A DNA stretch of 38,399 nucleotides from Patiriisocius_A hiemis. Its GTDB lineage: Bacteria > Bacteroidota > Bacteroidia > Flavobacteriales > Flavobacteriaceae. Position 1 is the first letter of the stretch; every line of letters starts with the position of its first letter. Made by a program: the position numbers and the translations under genes. This document shows, in pieces, positions 15,124 to 23,763 of this stretch. The notes beneath the pieces are model-generated. The model was not told where the DNA came from, ran no database searches, and saw only the letters and a list, made by a program, of their open reading frames with translations. The stretch is from the NCBI RefSeq assembly GCF_031846325.1, contig NZ_JAVRHZ010000010.1, positions 1 through 38,399 of the forward strand, in the 5' to 3' direction.

Positions 15124-15312
15124 ATGAAAAAATATATTACCCTCGTATTGATTTTAACTGTAAGTATTTGTGCTACATCATGTGGAACAGCTTCAAAAGC
15201 TATCCAACAAAACGAAACAGAAGTAGCTGGATATACACTTAAAAACAAAACTCAGTTAATGCAACAAAAGATTCTACATAAGAAGTCAAAAACAGTTATT
15301 GCAACTCCGTAA
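15124..15312 (+). CDS. Small lipoprotein, 62 aa
   Basis: ATG 15124 is preferred because it starts the lipoprotein signal and follows a promoter and an AAGGAG site; longer in-frame readings would run through the promoter. Residues 1-19 are MKK, a hydrophobic core (TLVLILTVSI) and the lipobox ATSC with Cys20 as the first mature residue. The mature 43 residues are polar and end with a lysine-rich stretch (MQQKILHKKSKTV). I recognise no family. It is a single-gene unit with its own promoter and a strong terminator 24 nt downstream. Confidence 0.75.
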   Translation: MKKYITLVLILTVSICATSCGTASKAIQQNETEVAGYTLKNKTQLMQQKILHKKSKTVIATP

Positions 15313-15335
15313 TACACAAGTACATTATAAGAAGT

Positions 15336-15369
15336 AAAAAAGCCTAAACAAATTTGTTTAGGCTTTTTT
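15336..15369. terminator. Bidirectional intrinsic terminator
   Basis: Perfect stem AAAAAGCCTAAACA / TGTTTAGGCTTTTT around loop AATT. It can serve the small lipoprotein (rightward) and clpX (leftward, stop at 15398). Confidence 0.9.
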
Positions 15370-15397
15370 TAATAACAGGTATTATTGCTAACAACAA

Positions 15398-16630
15398 TTA
15401 TGAAACGGCTTTAAGTTTCTTTATTGTCGCCTTGTTTAATTTTTCACTCGCATACTCCCTTGTAACTGTAAGCTCTTTATCATCTCCTCCTGGCATTTCG
15501 TACATTGCATCTGTTAGCACAGCTTCACAAAGAGAACGTAGCCCTCTAGCTCCTAATTTGTACTCTATGGCTTGCTCTACTATAAAGTCTAATGCTTCTT
15601 CTGTAATTACAAACTCAATACCATCCATTTCAAACAACTTCTTATATTGCTTTATTATGGCATTTTTAGGCTCGGTTAGAATGGCTCTAAGTGTTCCTTT
15701 GTCTAAAGGGTTCATATAAGACAATACTGGAAGACGACCTATGATTTCTGGAATAAGCCCAAAGTCTTTTAAGTCTTTAGGGATAATATATCGTAAAATA
15801 TTATCCTTATCCATTGTTTGCTCCTTTGCAGTAGCACTAAAACCAACTGCCTGCATATTTAATCGTTTTGAAATATGACGATTTATACCATCAAAAGCTC
15901 CACCAGCAATAAACAAAATGTTTTCAGTATTGACTTCAATAAATTTTTGGTCTGGATGCTTTCTTCCTCCTTTTGGCGGAACATTTACAGTAGTTCCTTC
16001 AAGAAGTTTAAGTAAAGCTTGCTGCACTCCTTCTCCACTTACATCTCTAGTAATTGAAGGGTTGTCACTTTTACGTGCTATTTTATCTATTTCATCAATA
16101 AATACTATACCATGCTCAGCTTTTTCCAGGTTATAATCTGCGGCTTGTAATAAACGGGTTAAGATACTTTCTACATCTTCTCCTACATAACCAGCTTCAG
16201 TAAGTACCGTAGCATCTACAATAGCTAACGGAACATTTAACATTCTAGCAATAGTTTTTGCAACTAAGGTTTTCCCCGTTCCTGTTTCTCCAACAATTAT
16301 AATATTACTTTTTTGAATATCTATATCATCTTCAGTCTTAGGTTGAAGTAGACGCTTGTAATGATTATAAACCGCTACAGACATTACCTTTTTTGTATGT
16401 TCTTGACCAATAATATAATCGTCTAAAAACTCTTTTATGGACTTAGGCTTTTTTAATATAAGTTCCTTTGTTAATTCAGAGTTAGAAGTATGCAAAGCTT
16501 CCTCTACAACAATTCCATGCGCTTGTTCGATACAACGATCACAAATATGCGCGTCCAATCCTGCAATAAGCAGATTGGTTTCGGCTTTTTTACGACCACA
16601 AAATGAACATTCTAATTCTTCTTTCGACAT
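15398..16630 (-). CDS. clpX: ClpX, ATP-dependent unfoldase of the ClpXP protease
   Basis: 410 aa, full length. The N-terminal zinc-binding domain has Cys8, Cys11, Cys30 and Cys33 (ECSFCGRK, HICDRC). The AAA+ module has Walker A GETGTGKT at 114-121, pore loop GYVGED at about 147, Walker B FIDEID at 177-182 and the substrate-gating RKH loop at 223-225. Sensor 2 is GARGLRS. VGFSA at about 268 matches the ClpP-contact loop position. It unfolds tagged or damaged proteins and feeds them to ClpP, encoded 123 nt upstream. The clpP-clpX spacer has a TATCTTTG box and several hairpins, so clpX may also have its own transcript. Confidence 0.98.
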   Translation of the reverse strand: MSKEELECSFCGRKKAETNLLIAGLDAHICDRCIEQAHGIVVEEALHTSNSELTKELILKKPKSIKEFLDDYIIGQEHTKKVMSVAVYNHYKRLLQPKTEDDIDIQKSNIIIVGETGTGKTLVAKTIARMLNVPLAIVDATVLTEAGYVGEDVESILTRLLQAADYNLEKAEHGIVFIDEIDKIARKSDNPSITRDVSGEGVQQALLKLLEGTTVNVPPKGGRKHPDQKFIEVNTENILFIAGGAFDGINRHISKRLNMQAVGFSATAKEQTMDKDNILRYIIPKDLKDFGLIPEIIGRLPVLSYMNPLDKGTLRAILTEPKNAIIKQYKKLFEMDGIEFVITEEALDFIVEQAIEYKLGARGLRSLCEAVLTDAMYEMPGGDDKELTVTREYASEKLNKATIKKLKAVS

Positions 16631-16645
16631 AACTTTTTTACTTTA

Positions 16646-16736
16646 CTCGCATAGCGAGAATTTAATAATCTGAGGTTTCCCACAAAATAAACGTATTGTT
16701 TATTTCACAACCTGTGTAGTTTTACTACAATAGGTT
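16646..16736 (-). other. Structured clpP-clpX spacer with three hairpins
   Basis: Three stems are visible in the leader of clpX: AACCT...AGGTT enclosing TGTAG/CTACA (16709-16736), AAATAAAC/GTTTATTT (16685-16705) and CTCGC/GCGAG (16646-16658). The last ends 15 nt before the clpX start, near the ribosome-binding position. None has a T-run, so they are not intrinsic terminators. Confidence 0.5.
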
Positions 16737-16743
16737 ATAATTG

Positions 16744-16751
16744 CAAAGATA
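16744..16751 (-). promoter_or_regulatory. Candidate -7 box for an internal clpX promoter
   Basis: TATCTTTG on the minus strand, just past the clpP stop, matches TAnnTTTG. The nearest TTG upstream (16768-16766) leaves only a 14-nt spacer, shorter than usual. Confidence 0.3.
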
Positions 16752-16753
16752 CC

Positions 16754-17428
16754 TTATTTTTTAGACAATATTTCGTCTATCATCCCGTATTCCAGAGCTT
16801 TATCTGCTTTCATCCAGTAATCACGATCACTATCTTCATAAACTTTATCATATGTTTGACCGCTATGTTTTGCTATAATTTGGTATAACTCCTCTTTAAG
16901 GGTAACAATTTCTTTTGCTGTAATCTCAATATCACTTGCTTGACCTTGTGCGCCACCCATAGGTTGATGTATCATCACTCTAGAGTGTTGTAACCCACTA
17001 CGTTTTCCTTTTTCTCCAGCACATAATAAAACAGCTCCCATAGAAGCAGCCATACCTGTACAAATAGTGGCTACATCTGGTTGAATAAACTGCATAGTGT
17101 CATAGATGCCTAAACCAGCATACACACTTCCTCCAGGAGAGTTAATATAAATCTGAATATCCCTAGAAGCATCTGTACTTGCTAAAAACAATAGTTGTGC
17201 CTGTACAATATTAGCAACCTGATCATTAATTCCCATTCCAAGAAAAATAATACGATCCATCATTAATCGTGAAAAAACATCCATTGCAACGGCATTCATT
17301 TGGCGTTCTTCAATAATATTTGGAGTAAGACCTACTGGGTACATACTACTTAATATTTTATCGTAATAAGTACTGCTAATCCCTTGATCTTTGATTGCAA
17401 ATTTTTTAAATTCTTTTCCGTAATCCAT
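16754..17428 (-). CDS. clpP: ClpP, serine protease subunit of ClpXP
   Basis: 224 aa. The Ser-His-Asp triad is visible: Ser129 in CTGMAASMGA, His154 in VMIHQPMGGAQGQ and Asp203 in SDRDYWM, with the spacing of the family (25 and 49 residues). The N-terminus is about 30 residues longer than the mature enzyme of model bacteria, which fits a removable propeptide. Fourteen subunits form the barrel that degrades proteins fed by ClpX. It lies between tig and clpX on the same strand; a terminator separates it from tig, so clpP needs read-through or its own start site. TACATTTA at 17442-17435 is a near-match to a -7 box. Confidence 0.98.
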   Translation of the reverse strand: MDYGKEFKKFAIKDQGISSTYYDKILSSMYPVGLTPNIIEERQMNAVAMDVFSRLMMDRIIFLGMGINDQVANIVQAQLLFLASTDASRDIQIYINSPGGSVYAGLGIYDTMQFIQPDVATICTGMAASMGAVLLCAGEKGKRSGLQHSRVMIHQPMGGAQGQASDIEITAKEIVTLKEELYQIIAKHSGQTYDKVYEDSDRDYWMKADKALEYGMIDEILSKK

Positions 17429-17452
17429 ATAAATTAAATGTATTCTTTTTGT

Positions 17453-17491
17453 AAAAAAATAGGCGTTGAGATATCAATTATTTCAACGCCT
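17453..17491 (-). terminator. Intrinsic terminator after tig
   Basis: On the minus strand the 9-bp stem AGGCGTTGA/TCAACGCCT (17491-17461) is followed after one base by seven Ts (17459-17453). It lies between tig and clpP, so most tig transcripts should end here. Confidence 0.85.
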
Positions 17492-17515
17492 AAAGATAAC
17501 TATTTTATTACTCAA

Positions 17516-18838
17516 TTACTCGTAGGCTTCTTTAATGAATTTATCGTAGGTAACTTCTTTAGTCTTCAGTTTTGCATTTTCCTTAAAAAAGTCAAGCATT
17601 TTATTTGTATTTAACTGCTCATTAATACGCTTTACCTCATCTTGGTTTTGCATAATACGTGCAGTAATACTATCTAACTCTTCATCGCTTGGATTGGTTT
17701 GACCAAACTGAGCCATTTGACCCTTAATCATGTTTTTACAATAGTCTTTAAGCTCATCAAAACTAACCTGAAGATTATGTTCTGCTCTTAATTTACCTTC
17801 TATAAGTTGGTAACGTAAGCCTTTTTCGCTTCTTTCATATTCTGCTTTAGCTTCTTCTTCAGTTAACCTTTTTTCTCCAGAGTTTTGTATCCAACGTTGT
17901 AGAAACTCATCTGGCAATTCAAACTTTGTATTTTCAATTAAAGACTCTACAACATCATTTAATAGTTTTTGGTCTGTTTGCTGCTCAAATTGTTTCTCAG
18001 CATCTTCTTTAATCTTTTCTTTTAATTCTTCTTCTGAAGTTACAACGTCTTTTCCAAACAACTTATCAAATAACTCTTGATTAAGGTCTGCCATTTCACG
18101 AGTGTTTACTTCTTCAATCTTAAAAGTAACTTCAATATTTAGACCATGGGCATCATCATGAGAAACTCCAAAGTGTTTTTGATTGTCATGATCGTCTTTA
18201 AAGAACCCTTTTGTCTTTAATGTAACTGTATCACCAACTTTAGCACCAAGTAAGGTATCTAGTTGCTTTTTTCCTTTAATTATATCTGTACTAATAGTAG
18301 TACTGTTGTCAATATTCTTTTCTTCATTAGTAAAGGTTCCTGTAATTTCATCTCCCTTTTCAACCGTGTCTTTTGCAATTAATTTACCATATTGTTTTCT
18401 TATGGTTTTTACTTGATTGTTAATCATTTCGTCATCTGCTACTACTTTATAACTAGTAATTGCTTTTTTACCTTTTACATCAACTGTAAATTCTGGAGCT
18501 AAGCCTAAATCAAATTCAAAAGAAAAATCATCTGCATTCCAATCTATTTCAGCTTCATTCTTAGGAAGTGGGTTTCCTAAAATGTCTAGCTTTTCTTCAG
18601 TTAAATAGTTGTGTAATTTTTCTTGAAGTAGTTTGTTAACTTCTTCCACTAAAACCGCTTTACCATATTGTTTTTTTACCATTCCCATAGGCACATGCCC
18701 CTTTCTAAATCCTGGAATGTTAGCAGTTTTACGGTAATTATTTAAAATAGACTCCACTTTTGGAGCATAATCATCTTTTGAAATTTCTACAGTTAGTACT
18801 GCATTTAAGTTATCAACTTCTTTTTTTGTAATATTCAT
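17516..18838 (-). CDS. tig: Trigger factor, ribosome-associated chaperone
   Basis: 440 aa. The N-terminal ribosome-docking domain carries the signature GFRKGHVP at 43-50 followed by MGMVKKQYG. The central region (about 150-250) corresponds to the FKBP-type prolyl isomerase domain, but its sequence (KGDEITGTFTNEEKNIDN) is weakly conserved, as common in Bacteroidota, so isomerase activity is uncertain. The C-terminal helical arms fill the rest. It binds nascent chains at the ribosome exit. The gene starts the tig-clpP-clpX block and has a strong promoter at 18871-18901. Confidence 0.95.
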   Translation of the reverse strand: MNITKKEVDNLNAVLTVEISKDDYAPKVESILNNYRKTANIPGFRKGHVPMGMVKKQYGKAVLVEEVNKLLQEKLHNYLTEEKLDILGNPLPKNEAEIDWNADDFSFEFDLGLAPEFTVDVKGKKAITSYKVVADDEMINNQVKTIRKQYGKLIAKDTVEKGDEITGTFTNEEKNIDNSTTISTDIIKGKKQLDTLLGAKVGDTVTLKTKGFFKDDHDNQKHFGVSHDDAHGLNIEVTFKIEEVNTREMADLNQELFDKLFGKDVVTSEEELKEKIKEDAEKQFEQQTDQKLLNDVVESLIENTKFELPDEFLQRWIQNSGEKRLTEEEAKAEYERSEKGLRYQLIEGKLRAEHNLQVSFDELKDYCKNMIKGQMAQFGQTNPSDEELDSITARIMQNQDEVKRINEQLNTNKMLDFFKENAKLKTKEVTYDKFIKEAYE

Positions 18839-18870
18839 CTACTAAAAATTTGAGTGTAAATTTTGGCTTG

Positions 18871-18901
18871 CAAAAGTACACTATTTCTTAGAAGCTAACA
18901 A
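18871..18901 (-). promoter_or_regulatory. Promoter of tig
   Basis: On the minus strand TTG (18901-18899), exactly 20 nt, then TACTTTTG (18878-18871): a full match to the Bacteroidota -33/-7 promoter, about 33 nt before the tig ATG. Confidence 0.65.
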
Positions 18902-18927
18902 GCTTTTAAAAACTGTTATTCAGCTAT

Positions 18928-19272
18928 TTATTTATCTTCTTTTAAAACCGAATTAAATATAGATTGTAGAATAGAAAGCAGAATACTAAAGATAAGTGCC
19001 CACCAAAATCCATTTACCACGAAACCATCTAAGAAAGCATCTGCCAACAGAATAATTACTGCGTTAATAACAAGCAGAAATAAACCTAGCGTTATTATTG
19101 TTACTGGTAAGGTTAACACTACTAAAATCGGTTTTACAATAAGTCGTAATAGTGCTAAAACAATAGCTACTATAATTGCAGACACATAACCTTCAACTCC
19201 CACTCCAGGAAGAATTTTTGCTAAAATTACTACTGCAAGTGCAGTAAGCAATAACTTTATAATTAGTTTCAT
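18928..19272 (-). CDS. Phage-holin-4-2 family membrane protein (chromosomal)
   Basis: 114 aa with four hydrophobic helices, at about residues 3-22, 29-46, 52-72 and 80-105, and the family motif LRLIVKPILVVLTLPVTIITLGLF between helices 2 and 3. The Pfam family is named after phage holins, but members are widespread chromosomal membrane proteins with no lysis genes nearby, as here. Function is unknown. The downstream tail is short and lysine-containing (NSVLKEDK). It is separated from the upstream GDSL-like lipoprotein gene by a terminator. Confidence 0.88.
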   Translation of the reverse strand: MKLIIKLLLTALAVVILAKILPGVGVEGYVSAIIVAIVLALLRLIVKPILVVLTLPVTIITLGLFLLVINAVIILLADAFLDGFVVNGFWWALIFSILLSILQSIFNSVLKEDK

Positions 19273-19300
19273 TTTTATTAAAAATTAGTTAGTTTCCTAT

Positions 19301-19345
19301 AAAAATAAGAAAACCACCTTTACAAATTACTGTAAAGGTGGTTTT
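19301..19345 (-). terminator. Intrinsic terminator after the GDSL-like lipoprotein gene
   Basis: A perfect 14-bp stem (19310-19323 with 19332-19345; AAAACCACCTTTAC against its complement) is followed on the minus strand by a T-rich run (19308-19301). It closes the porin-lipoprotein unit. Confidence 0.88.
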
Positions 19346-19370
19346 TATATGTAAATATATAAGTTTAGAC

Positions 19371-20906
19371 TTATATTCCGTTTGCAGCTGTTACAGTACC
19401 AAAGTTACCAATATCTACTGTTGGTATACTTGCTCCATACGTTTCATTTATTGCATTGATAATGATATTCGCTGTGTAGGCATACCCTCTAGGTGTTGGG
19501 TGTACTCCATCTAATGAAAAAGCACCTCCAGTAACAAACTCAGAAGTTAATAATCCTCCATTATACGGAACTCCTGTAGCAGCTACTTGCGCCAATGCAG
19601 TTCTAGCATCTACATACGCTAAACCATTTGCAGTTGCCAACGCCTCTATCGTTGCATTATAAGAAGCTGTTGCCGTAGCAACTCTTTCTTGTTCAACAGC
19701 TGTTAATACTAAACTGTCTTCTAAAGGTATTGAAACACCTACAACACCTAACGGATTACTTGGGTCTGGTGTAGTTCCTATAACTGAAGAAGCAGTTAAC
19801 ACTACTAAGTCATTATTATTAGCTTGACGTAATTGCCCTAACAAATTAGCAATATCGGCAGGTAAATTTAATGGTGGTCCTTGTAAAAGTTCACTTACAT
19901 CTGTTAAATCGTCGTCCATTATGATTGGGAAGTTAATACCAGCCTGAAAGTTAATCATTCTAGCATCTGCTTCTTCTTGTGTAATTACACCAAGTTGTAC
20001 TAATCCTGGTAAAACCTGCGAATTATACTGAGCGAATTGTGCATTTACAGCAGCAGCAGTTGCCGCATCTAAAGGAACAGACTGTGCAGGTACCGTAGTA
20101 AAAAATGGAATAGATGTTACATCTGGTATATTTATTAACACTCCACCAGAAGCTCCAGCAGAAAGCGCATCTACTTGTTGGCTGTATACAGATGCAAATA
20201 CATTAGGATCTGTTATATCATTAGGACCATACATAGTTGGGTCTAAATTTCCTGTTTGGTCTACTCCACTACCACCTGTTGTTGCATAGCTTAAGATATC
20301 GTTATTACCAATCCATAAACTAAAAAATGTTGGATTTAAAGATGCAGCATCTTCTATAACATTTGCATTTGGACCTGTAGCAAAACGTGCATAATAAGGG
20401 TTCGCTTGCCCGGTTAAAATACCTGCTTCATTTCCATATCCACTTGCGGTAAGGTGAAAACTTTTTGCACCAGGCACTCCCATATTGTTAAAAGGGCCTG
20501 TAGCACTTGTAGTAACTTCTGTAGTAGGCGTGCCTTCTAATATTGCAGGCCCAAGGTTTCCTTGAGCATCTACAGCTAGTACAAATCTGTTTTGAGCAAT
20601 TTGTTGACCATTAAACAATAAACCACCTAAGTTATCTGCCATAAGAGGTTGAGTAAACTCACCACCACCAACAAAACTAAATTGCTCTGCCATTATATTA
20701 GGATAAGAGTCTTCCTGTCCCGTTATGTATAATGCACTATCTGCAAAGCCTGCAGTTAATGAGTTACCTACAGCTACATAATTTGTAAAGTTTGCATCTC
20801 CTGCATCATAAAATCCTTGATCTTCTACAGAATTTTCAAATTCTGGATCACAGCTTACTAAGCCAACGGCTACAAAGCATGCGATTATTTTATATATATT
20901 TTTCAT
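19371..20906 (-). CDS. SGNH/GDSL-like hydrolase lipoprotein
   Basis: About 511 aa from ATG 20906; an in-frame TTG at 20924 would add six residues and nearly touch the previous stop, and the ATG fits the lipoprotein signal better. Signal MKNIYKIIACFVAVGLVSC with lipid-bearing Cys19. SGNH blocks are visible: block I VAVGNSLTAG (Ser49, with GNS in place of GDS), block III WIGNND at about 199 and block V DGVHPTPRGY with Asp and His at about 467-470. Between them is a long insert unlike small esterases. It is probably an outer-membrane-attached lipase or esterase. The gene directly follows an OmpP1/FadL porin gene, suggesting that it releases fatty acids from lipids for uptake through the porin; that coupling is inference. 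Confidence 0.88.
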   Translation of the reverse strand: MKNIYKIIACFVAVGLVSCDPEFENSVEDQGFYDAGDANFTNYVAVGNSLTAGFADSALYITGQEDSYPNIMAEQFSFVGGGEFTQPLMADNLGGLLFNGQQIAQNRFVLAVDAQGNLGPAILEGTPTTEVTTSATGPFNNMGVPGAKSFHLTASGYGNEAGILTGQANPYYARFATGPNANVIEDAASLNPTFFSLWIGNNDILSYATTGGSGVDQTGNLDPTMYGPNDITDPNVFASVYSQQVDALSAGASGGVLINIPDVTSIPFFTTVPAQSVPLDAATAAAVNAQFAQYNSQVLPGLVQLGVITQEEADARMINFQAGINFPIIMDDDLTDVSELLQGPPLNLPADIANLLGQLRQANNNDLVVLTASSVIGTTPDPSNPLGVVGVSIPLEDSLVLTAVEQERVATATASYNATIEALATANGLAYVDARTALAQVAATGVPYNGGLLTSEFVTGGAFSLDGVHPTPRGYAYTANIIINAINETYGASIPTVDIGNFGTVTAANGI

Positions 20907-20925
20907 ATTCTCTATTTTTTTCAAT

Positions 20926-22173
20926 TTACATTTTATAAGTAAGTCCTAATCCAGGTGAAAAGGCATTAGACTTGTACGTTCCTCTAAAAGGTGCAGCTAC
21001 ACCATCTTCAGTATACGCATCGTAAGAAGCGTCTACTTCATTAAAGTGCAGATACAAGAAAGAAGCATCTATCTGGAAACGATCACTTACGTTAAAAGTA
21101 AGACCTGCTGTATATCCATTACTATCATTTCTTGGTGTTTCTGGAGCAAAGAAACCGTCTCTTACAGGAGACTCATCAAAATAGTATCCTGCTCTTAATG
21201 TAAACATTTCTGTTGCTTCGTATTGTAAACCAAATCTGTATGTAGATGAATTTTTATAGTTTCTAGCATTAAAAGAATCTGGAATATTTGGATCCTCAAA
21301 ATCAATATCTAGTGATTCATATACATCCCAGAATGCTCTATTAAAGTCGAAGTTAAACATCCACTTATCACAAAACTTGTAAGATAATCCTACTGTAAGT
21401 TCTGCAGGTAACGGCAACTCTGCCGTGATATTTGTATCGGCAAAAGGAGTTAAAGGAGAGTTAGGAATGTTTTCAAAGTCTGCGGTTCCTTCATCAGCCT
21501 CAAGGATAATTTCACTACGGTAGTTAAAACCAATGTTTAACTTTTCAGAAGGAGAAAACATTAATCCAGCTGTCCAACCCGTCGCTGTTACACCATCGGC
21601 ATCGATAGTTACTTCAGATCTATTTCCGTTAATATCGGTTAATGTTCTAGAAAGGTTTCTATTGAAGTTTACTGAACCACTTACAAAAATAGGCCCACCA
21701 CCAATACTAAAATAATCGTGTAATTTTATTGAAACTGTTGGTTGAATAAAGATAGCTTGTAAGTCTATATTGTTAACCAAATGCGACCCAGCCCAGTCAT
21801 CTTCATACTCTACAGTACTTCCATATGGCGTATAAACACCTAGACCTAAAGCCAACCAATCTGTTGCTTTATAAGAAATATACGCATAAACTGGTGTTCC
21901 TACAGGACTATCTGTTCTTGCAGAAGCACCTGTGGTTTCATTTTGATATGCTACATTAGAGAAAACTCCAAAGCCACCAATTGAAACACTAAACTTATCT
22001 CCTGATAATACCATACCAGCAGGATTAAAAAACAACGATTCGCTGCTTACCACACCTACTCCGGTATGTCCCATCGCTAAAGATTTATTACCCTGTAAAC
22101 TTACACGGTATCCTCCAGCATACATTATTGCTGTAGCCATTGTTAGGACAGCAAATAATAGAATTTTCTTCAT
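20926..22173 (-). CDS. OmpP1/FadL/TodX-family outer-membrane transporter
   Basis: 415 aa with a cleavable signal (MKKILLFAVLTMATAIMYAG). The N-terminus after it, GGYRVSLQGNKSLAMGHTGV followed by FFNPAGM, is the hallmark of FadL-type proteins, whose N-terminal hatch plugs the barrel. The remainder alternates as beta strands and ends in a typical barrel terminus (NAFSPGLGLTYKM). The family takes up hydrophobic compounds such as long-chain fatty acids. It starts the two-gene unit with the GDSL-like lipoprotein. No clean TAnnTTTG box was found upstream. Confidence 0.92.
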   Translation of the reverse strand: MKKILLFAVLTMATAIMYAGGYRVSLQGNKSLAMGHTGVGVVSSESLFFNPAGMVLSGDKFSVSIGGFGVFSNVAYQNETTGASARTDSPVGTPVYAYISYKATDWLALGLGVYTPYGSTVEYEDDWAGSHLVNNIDLQAIFIQPTVSIKLHDYFSIGGGPIFVSGSVNFNRNLSRTLTDINGNRSEVTIDADGVTATGWTAGLMFSPSEKLNIGFNYRSEIILEADEGTADFENIPNSPLTPFADTNITAELPLPAELTVGLSYKFCDKWMFNFDFNRAFWDVYESLDIDFEDPNIPDSFNARNYKNSSTYRFGLQYEATEMFTLRAGYYFDESPVRDGFFAPETPRNDSNGYTAGLTFNVSDRFQIDASFLYLHFNEVDASYDAYTEDGVAAPFRGTYKSNAFSPGLGLTYKM

Positions 22174-22248
22174 AATAATTTGATTAAATTAAAGGTTCGA
22201 TTTTACTAATTTGATAAAATATGCACGATAAATTTAATGATTTCTATT

Positions 22249-22272
22249 ATTTATTATGCATACATAATAAAT
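22249..22272. repeat. AT-rich palindrome downstream of the alpha/beta hydrolase gene
   Basis: TTTATTATG (22250-22258) and CATAATAAA (22263-22271) pair perfectly around CATA, with one more A-T pair outside. It lies between the hydrolase stop and the porin start. The all-A/T stem without a T-run makes it a weak terminator candidate at best. Confidence 0.5.
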
Positions 22273-22286
22273 TTAATAATGCAATA

Positions 22287-23048
22287 CTATAAAAAATTAG
22301 TAACAATTTGGTAAAATTCGTCAGGATTTTCTGCATGAAGCCAATGCCCAGCATTAGAAACAGTTTCTATTTTTGAGTTAGGAAAATGCTTATTTATCAC
22401 TATCTCGTCCAGATTTTCAATATACCCGGACTTATCGCCTCTTACAAATAAAGTAGCTCCTTTAAATACTTTATCCAAAGCAAGTGCTTTTCCTATTTCA
22501 TTTATTTTTTCTGAAAGCACAGGTAAATTAATACGCAATCCTAGCTTTCCCTTTTCTACCCAATATAAGTTTTTAAGTAAAAATTGACGAGTGCCTATCT
22601 CCTTAATATATTCTGAAAGAACTTTATCTGCAGCTCCGCGTGATTTTATTTCAGAAAAATTTAAGCTTTGTAGGGCTTTTAAAATATCTTGATGATGTGA
22701 TGGGTACTCTTTTGGAGCGATGTCTGCTACAATCAATTTACCTACTTTATCATGAAAAGTAGTAGCAAACTCCATAGCTGTTTTGCCACCCATAGAATGC
22801 CCTAGTAAAATAATATCTTTAAGATTATGATGATTAATATATTTATCAAGGTCTTGTGCCATTAAAGTATAATTAAAGTCTTCATCATGAAAACTTCTAC
22901 CATGATTGCGTTGGTCTACAAGGTGTATTTGATACCCCAATTCTGAAAATCTATTTCCAAGGGTTCTCCAGTTATCTCCCATTCCTAAAAATCCATGAAG
23001 AATTATAAATGGAGTTCCCTCTCCAATTATTTGAGAATGTAGTATCAT
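22287..23048 (-). CDS. Alpha/beta-fold hydrolase (YbfF-like esterase)
   Basis: 253 aa. Fold landmarks: oxyanion-hole motif HGFLGMGDNW at 18-27, DQRNHGRS at 45-52, nucleophile elbow GHSMGG with Ser85, probable acid Asp205 in VRGDKSGY and His235 in NAGHWLHAENP. This set is typical of YbfF-type acyl-ester or acyl-thioester hydrolases; the true substrate is unknown. The start lies one nt after the pdxJ stop, so the two are co-transcribed, although I see no clear biochemical link with vitamin B6. Confidence 0.9.
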   Translation of the reverse strand: MILHSQIIGEGTPFIILHGFLGMGDNWRTLGNRFSELGYQIHLVDQRNHGRSFHDEDFNYTLMAQDLDKYINHHNLKDIILLGHSMGGKTAMEFATTFHDKVGKLIVADIAPKEYPSHHQDILKALQSLNFSEIKSRGAADKVLSEYIKEIGTRQFLLKNLYWVEKGKLGLRINLPVLSEKINEIGKALALDKVFKGATLFVRGDKSGYIENLDEIVINKHFPNSKIETVSNAGHWLHAENPDEFYQIVTNFL

Positions 23049-23049
23049 A

Positions 23050-23763
23050 TTACTGTAGTTTTTTGAGGTATTGATTTATTACAGACTCCAGTCCTTGGTA
23101 AAGAGCCTCACAAATAAGGGCATGCCCAATAGACACTTCAAGAAGGTTAGGGGTGTTTTCTTTAAAAAACTGAATATTCTCTAATGAGAGGTCATGTCCT
23201 GCGTTTATACCAAGACCTAATTTATGAGCTAAAATAGCACATTGTGTATAAGGCTCAACTGCTTTTTTATTTCCAAGTGTATATTGAGATGCAAACTCTT
23301 CTGTATACAATTCTATCCTATCTGTTCCGGTAGCAACTGCTCCTTCAATCATCGCTAGTGAAGGGTCTACAAATATGGATGTACGGATATTGTTTTTTTT
23401 ACATTCAGAAATTATTTCAGAAAGGAAACTTTTATGAGTAACAGTATCCCATCCCGCGTTAGAGGTTATAGCATCTACAGCGTCTGGCACAAGTGTAACT
23501 TGAGTGGGTTTAATTTTTAATACCATATCCAAAAACTTTGGATTTGGATTCCCCTCAATATTATATTCTGTGGTTACAATATCCTTTAAATCATATGCAT
23601 CTTGATATCTTATATGTCTTTCATCAGGCCGTGGATGAATAGTCACACCCTGAGCACCAAATTTTTGAACATCCTTTGCAACATTGATAACATTGGGCAT
23701 ATCACCTCCTCTTGCATTACGTAGTGTTGCAATTTTATTTATGTTTACGCTTAACTTTGTCAT
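23050..23763 (-). CDS. pdxJ: Pyridoxine 5'-phosphate synthase
   Basis: 237 aa, normal for PdxJ. It condenses 3-amino-2-oxopropyl phosphate with 1-deoxyxylulose 5-phosphate to pyridoxine 5'-phosphate, the last ring-forming step of DXP-dependent vitamin B6 synthesis. Diagnostic stretches are LSVNINKIATLRNARGGDMP at the N-terminus, VTIHPRPDERHI with phosphate-site His and Arg, VTLVPDA, and GINAGHDLSLEN. It is followed closely by an alpha/beta hydrolase gene and divergent from the CBS-nadK operon. A TATTTTTG box on the minus strand (23831-23824) may be its -7 element. Confidence 0.96.
   Translation of the reverse strand: MTKLSVNINKIATLRNARGGDMPNVINVAKDVQKFGAQGVTIHPRPDERHIRYQDAYDLKDIVTTEYNIEGNPNPKFLDMVLKIKPTQVTLVPDAVDAITSNAGWDTVTHKSFLSEIISECKKNNIRTSIFVDPSLAMIEGAVATGTDRIELYTEEFASQYTLGNKKAVEPYTQCAILAHKLGLGINAGHDLSLENIQFFKENTPNLLEVSIGHALICEALYQGLESVINQYLKKLQ

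Noticed and set aside
18928..19272. Holin-family protein as a sign of a prophage
   Set aside because: No other phage gene, integrase or endolysin is nearby; the family is widespread in chromosomes.
22249..22272. AT palindrome as a terminator of the pdxJ-hydrolase unit
   Set aside because: The stem is weak (all A/T except two pairs) and no T-run follows on the minus strand.
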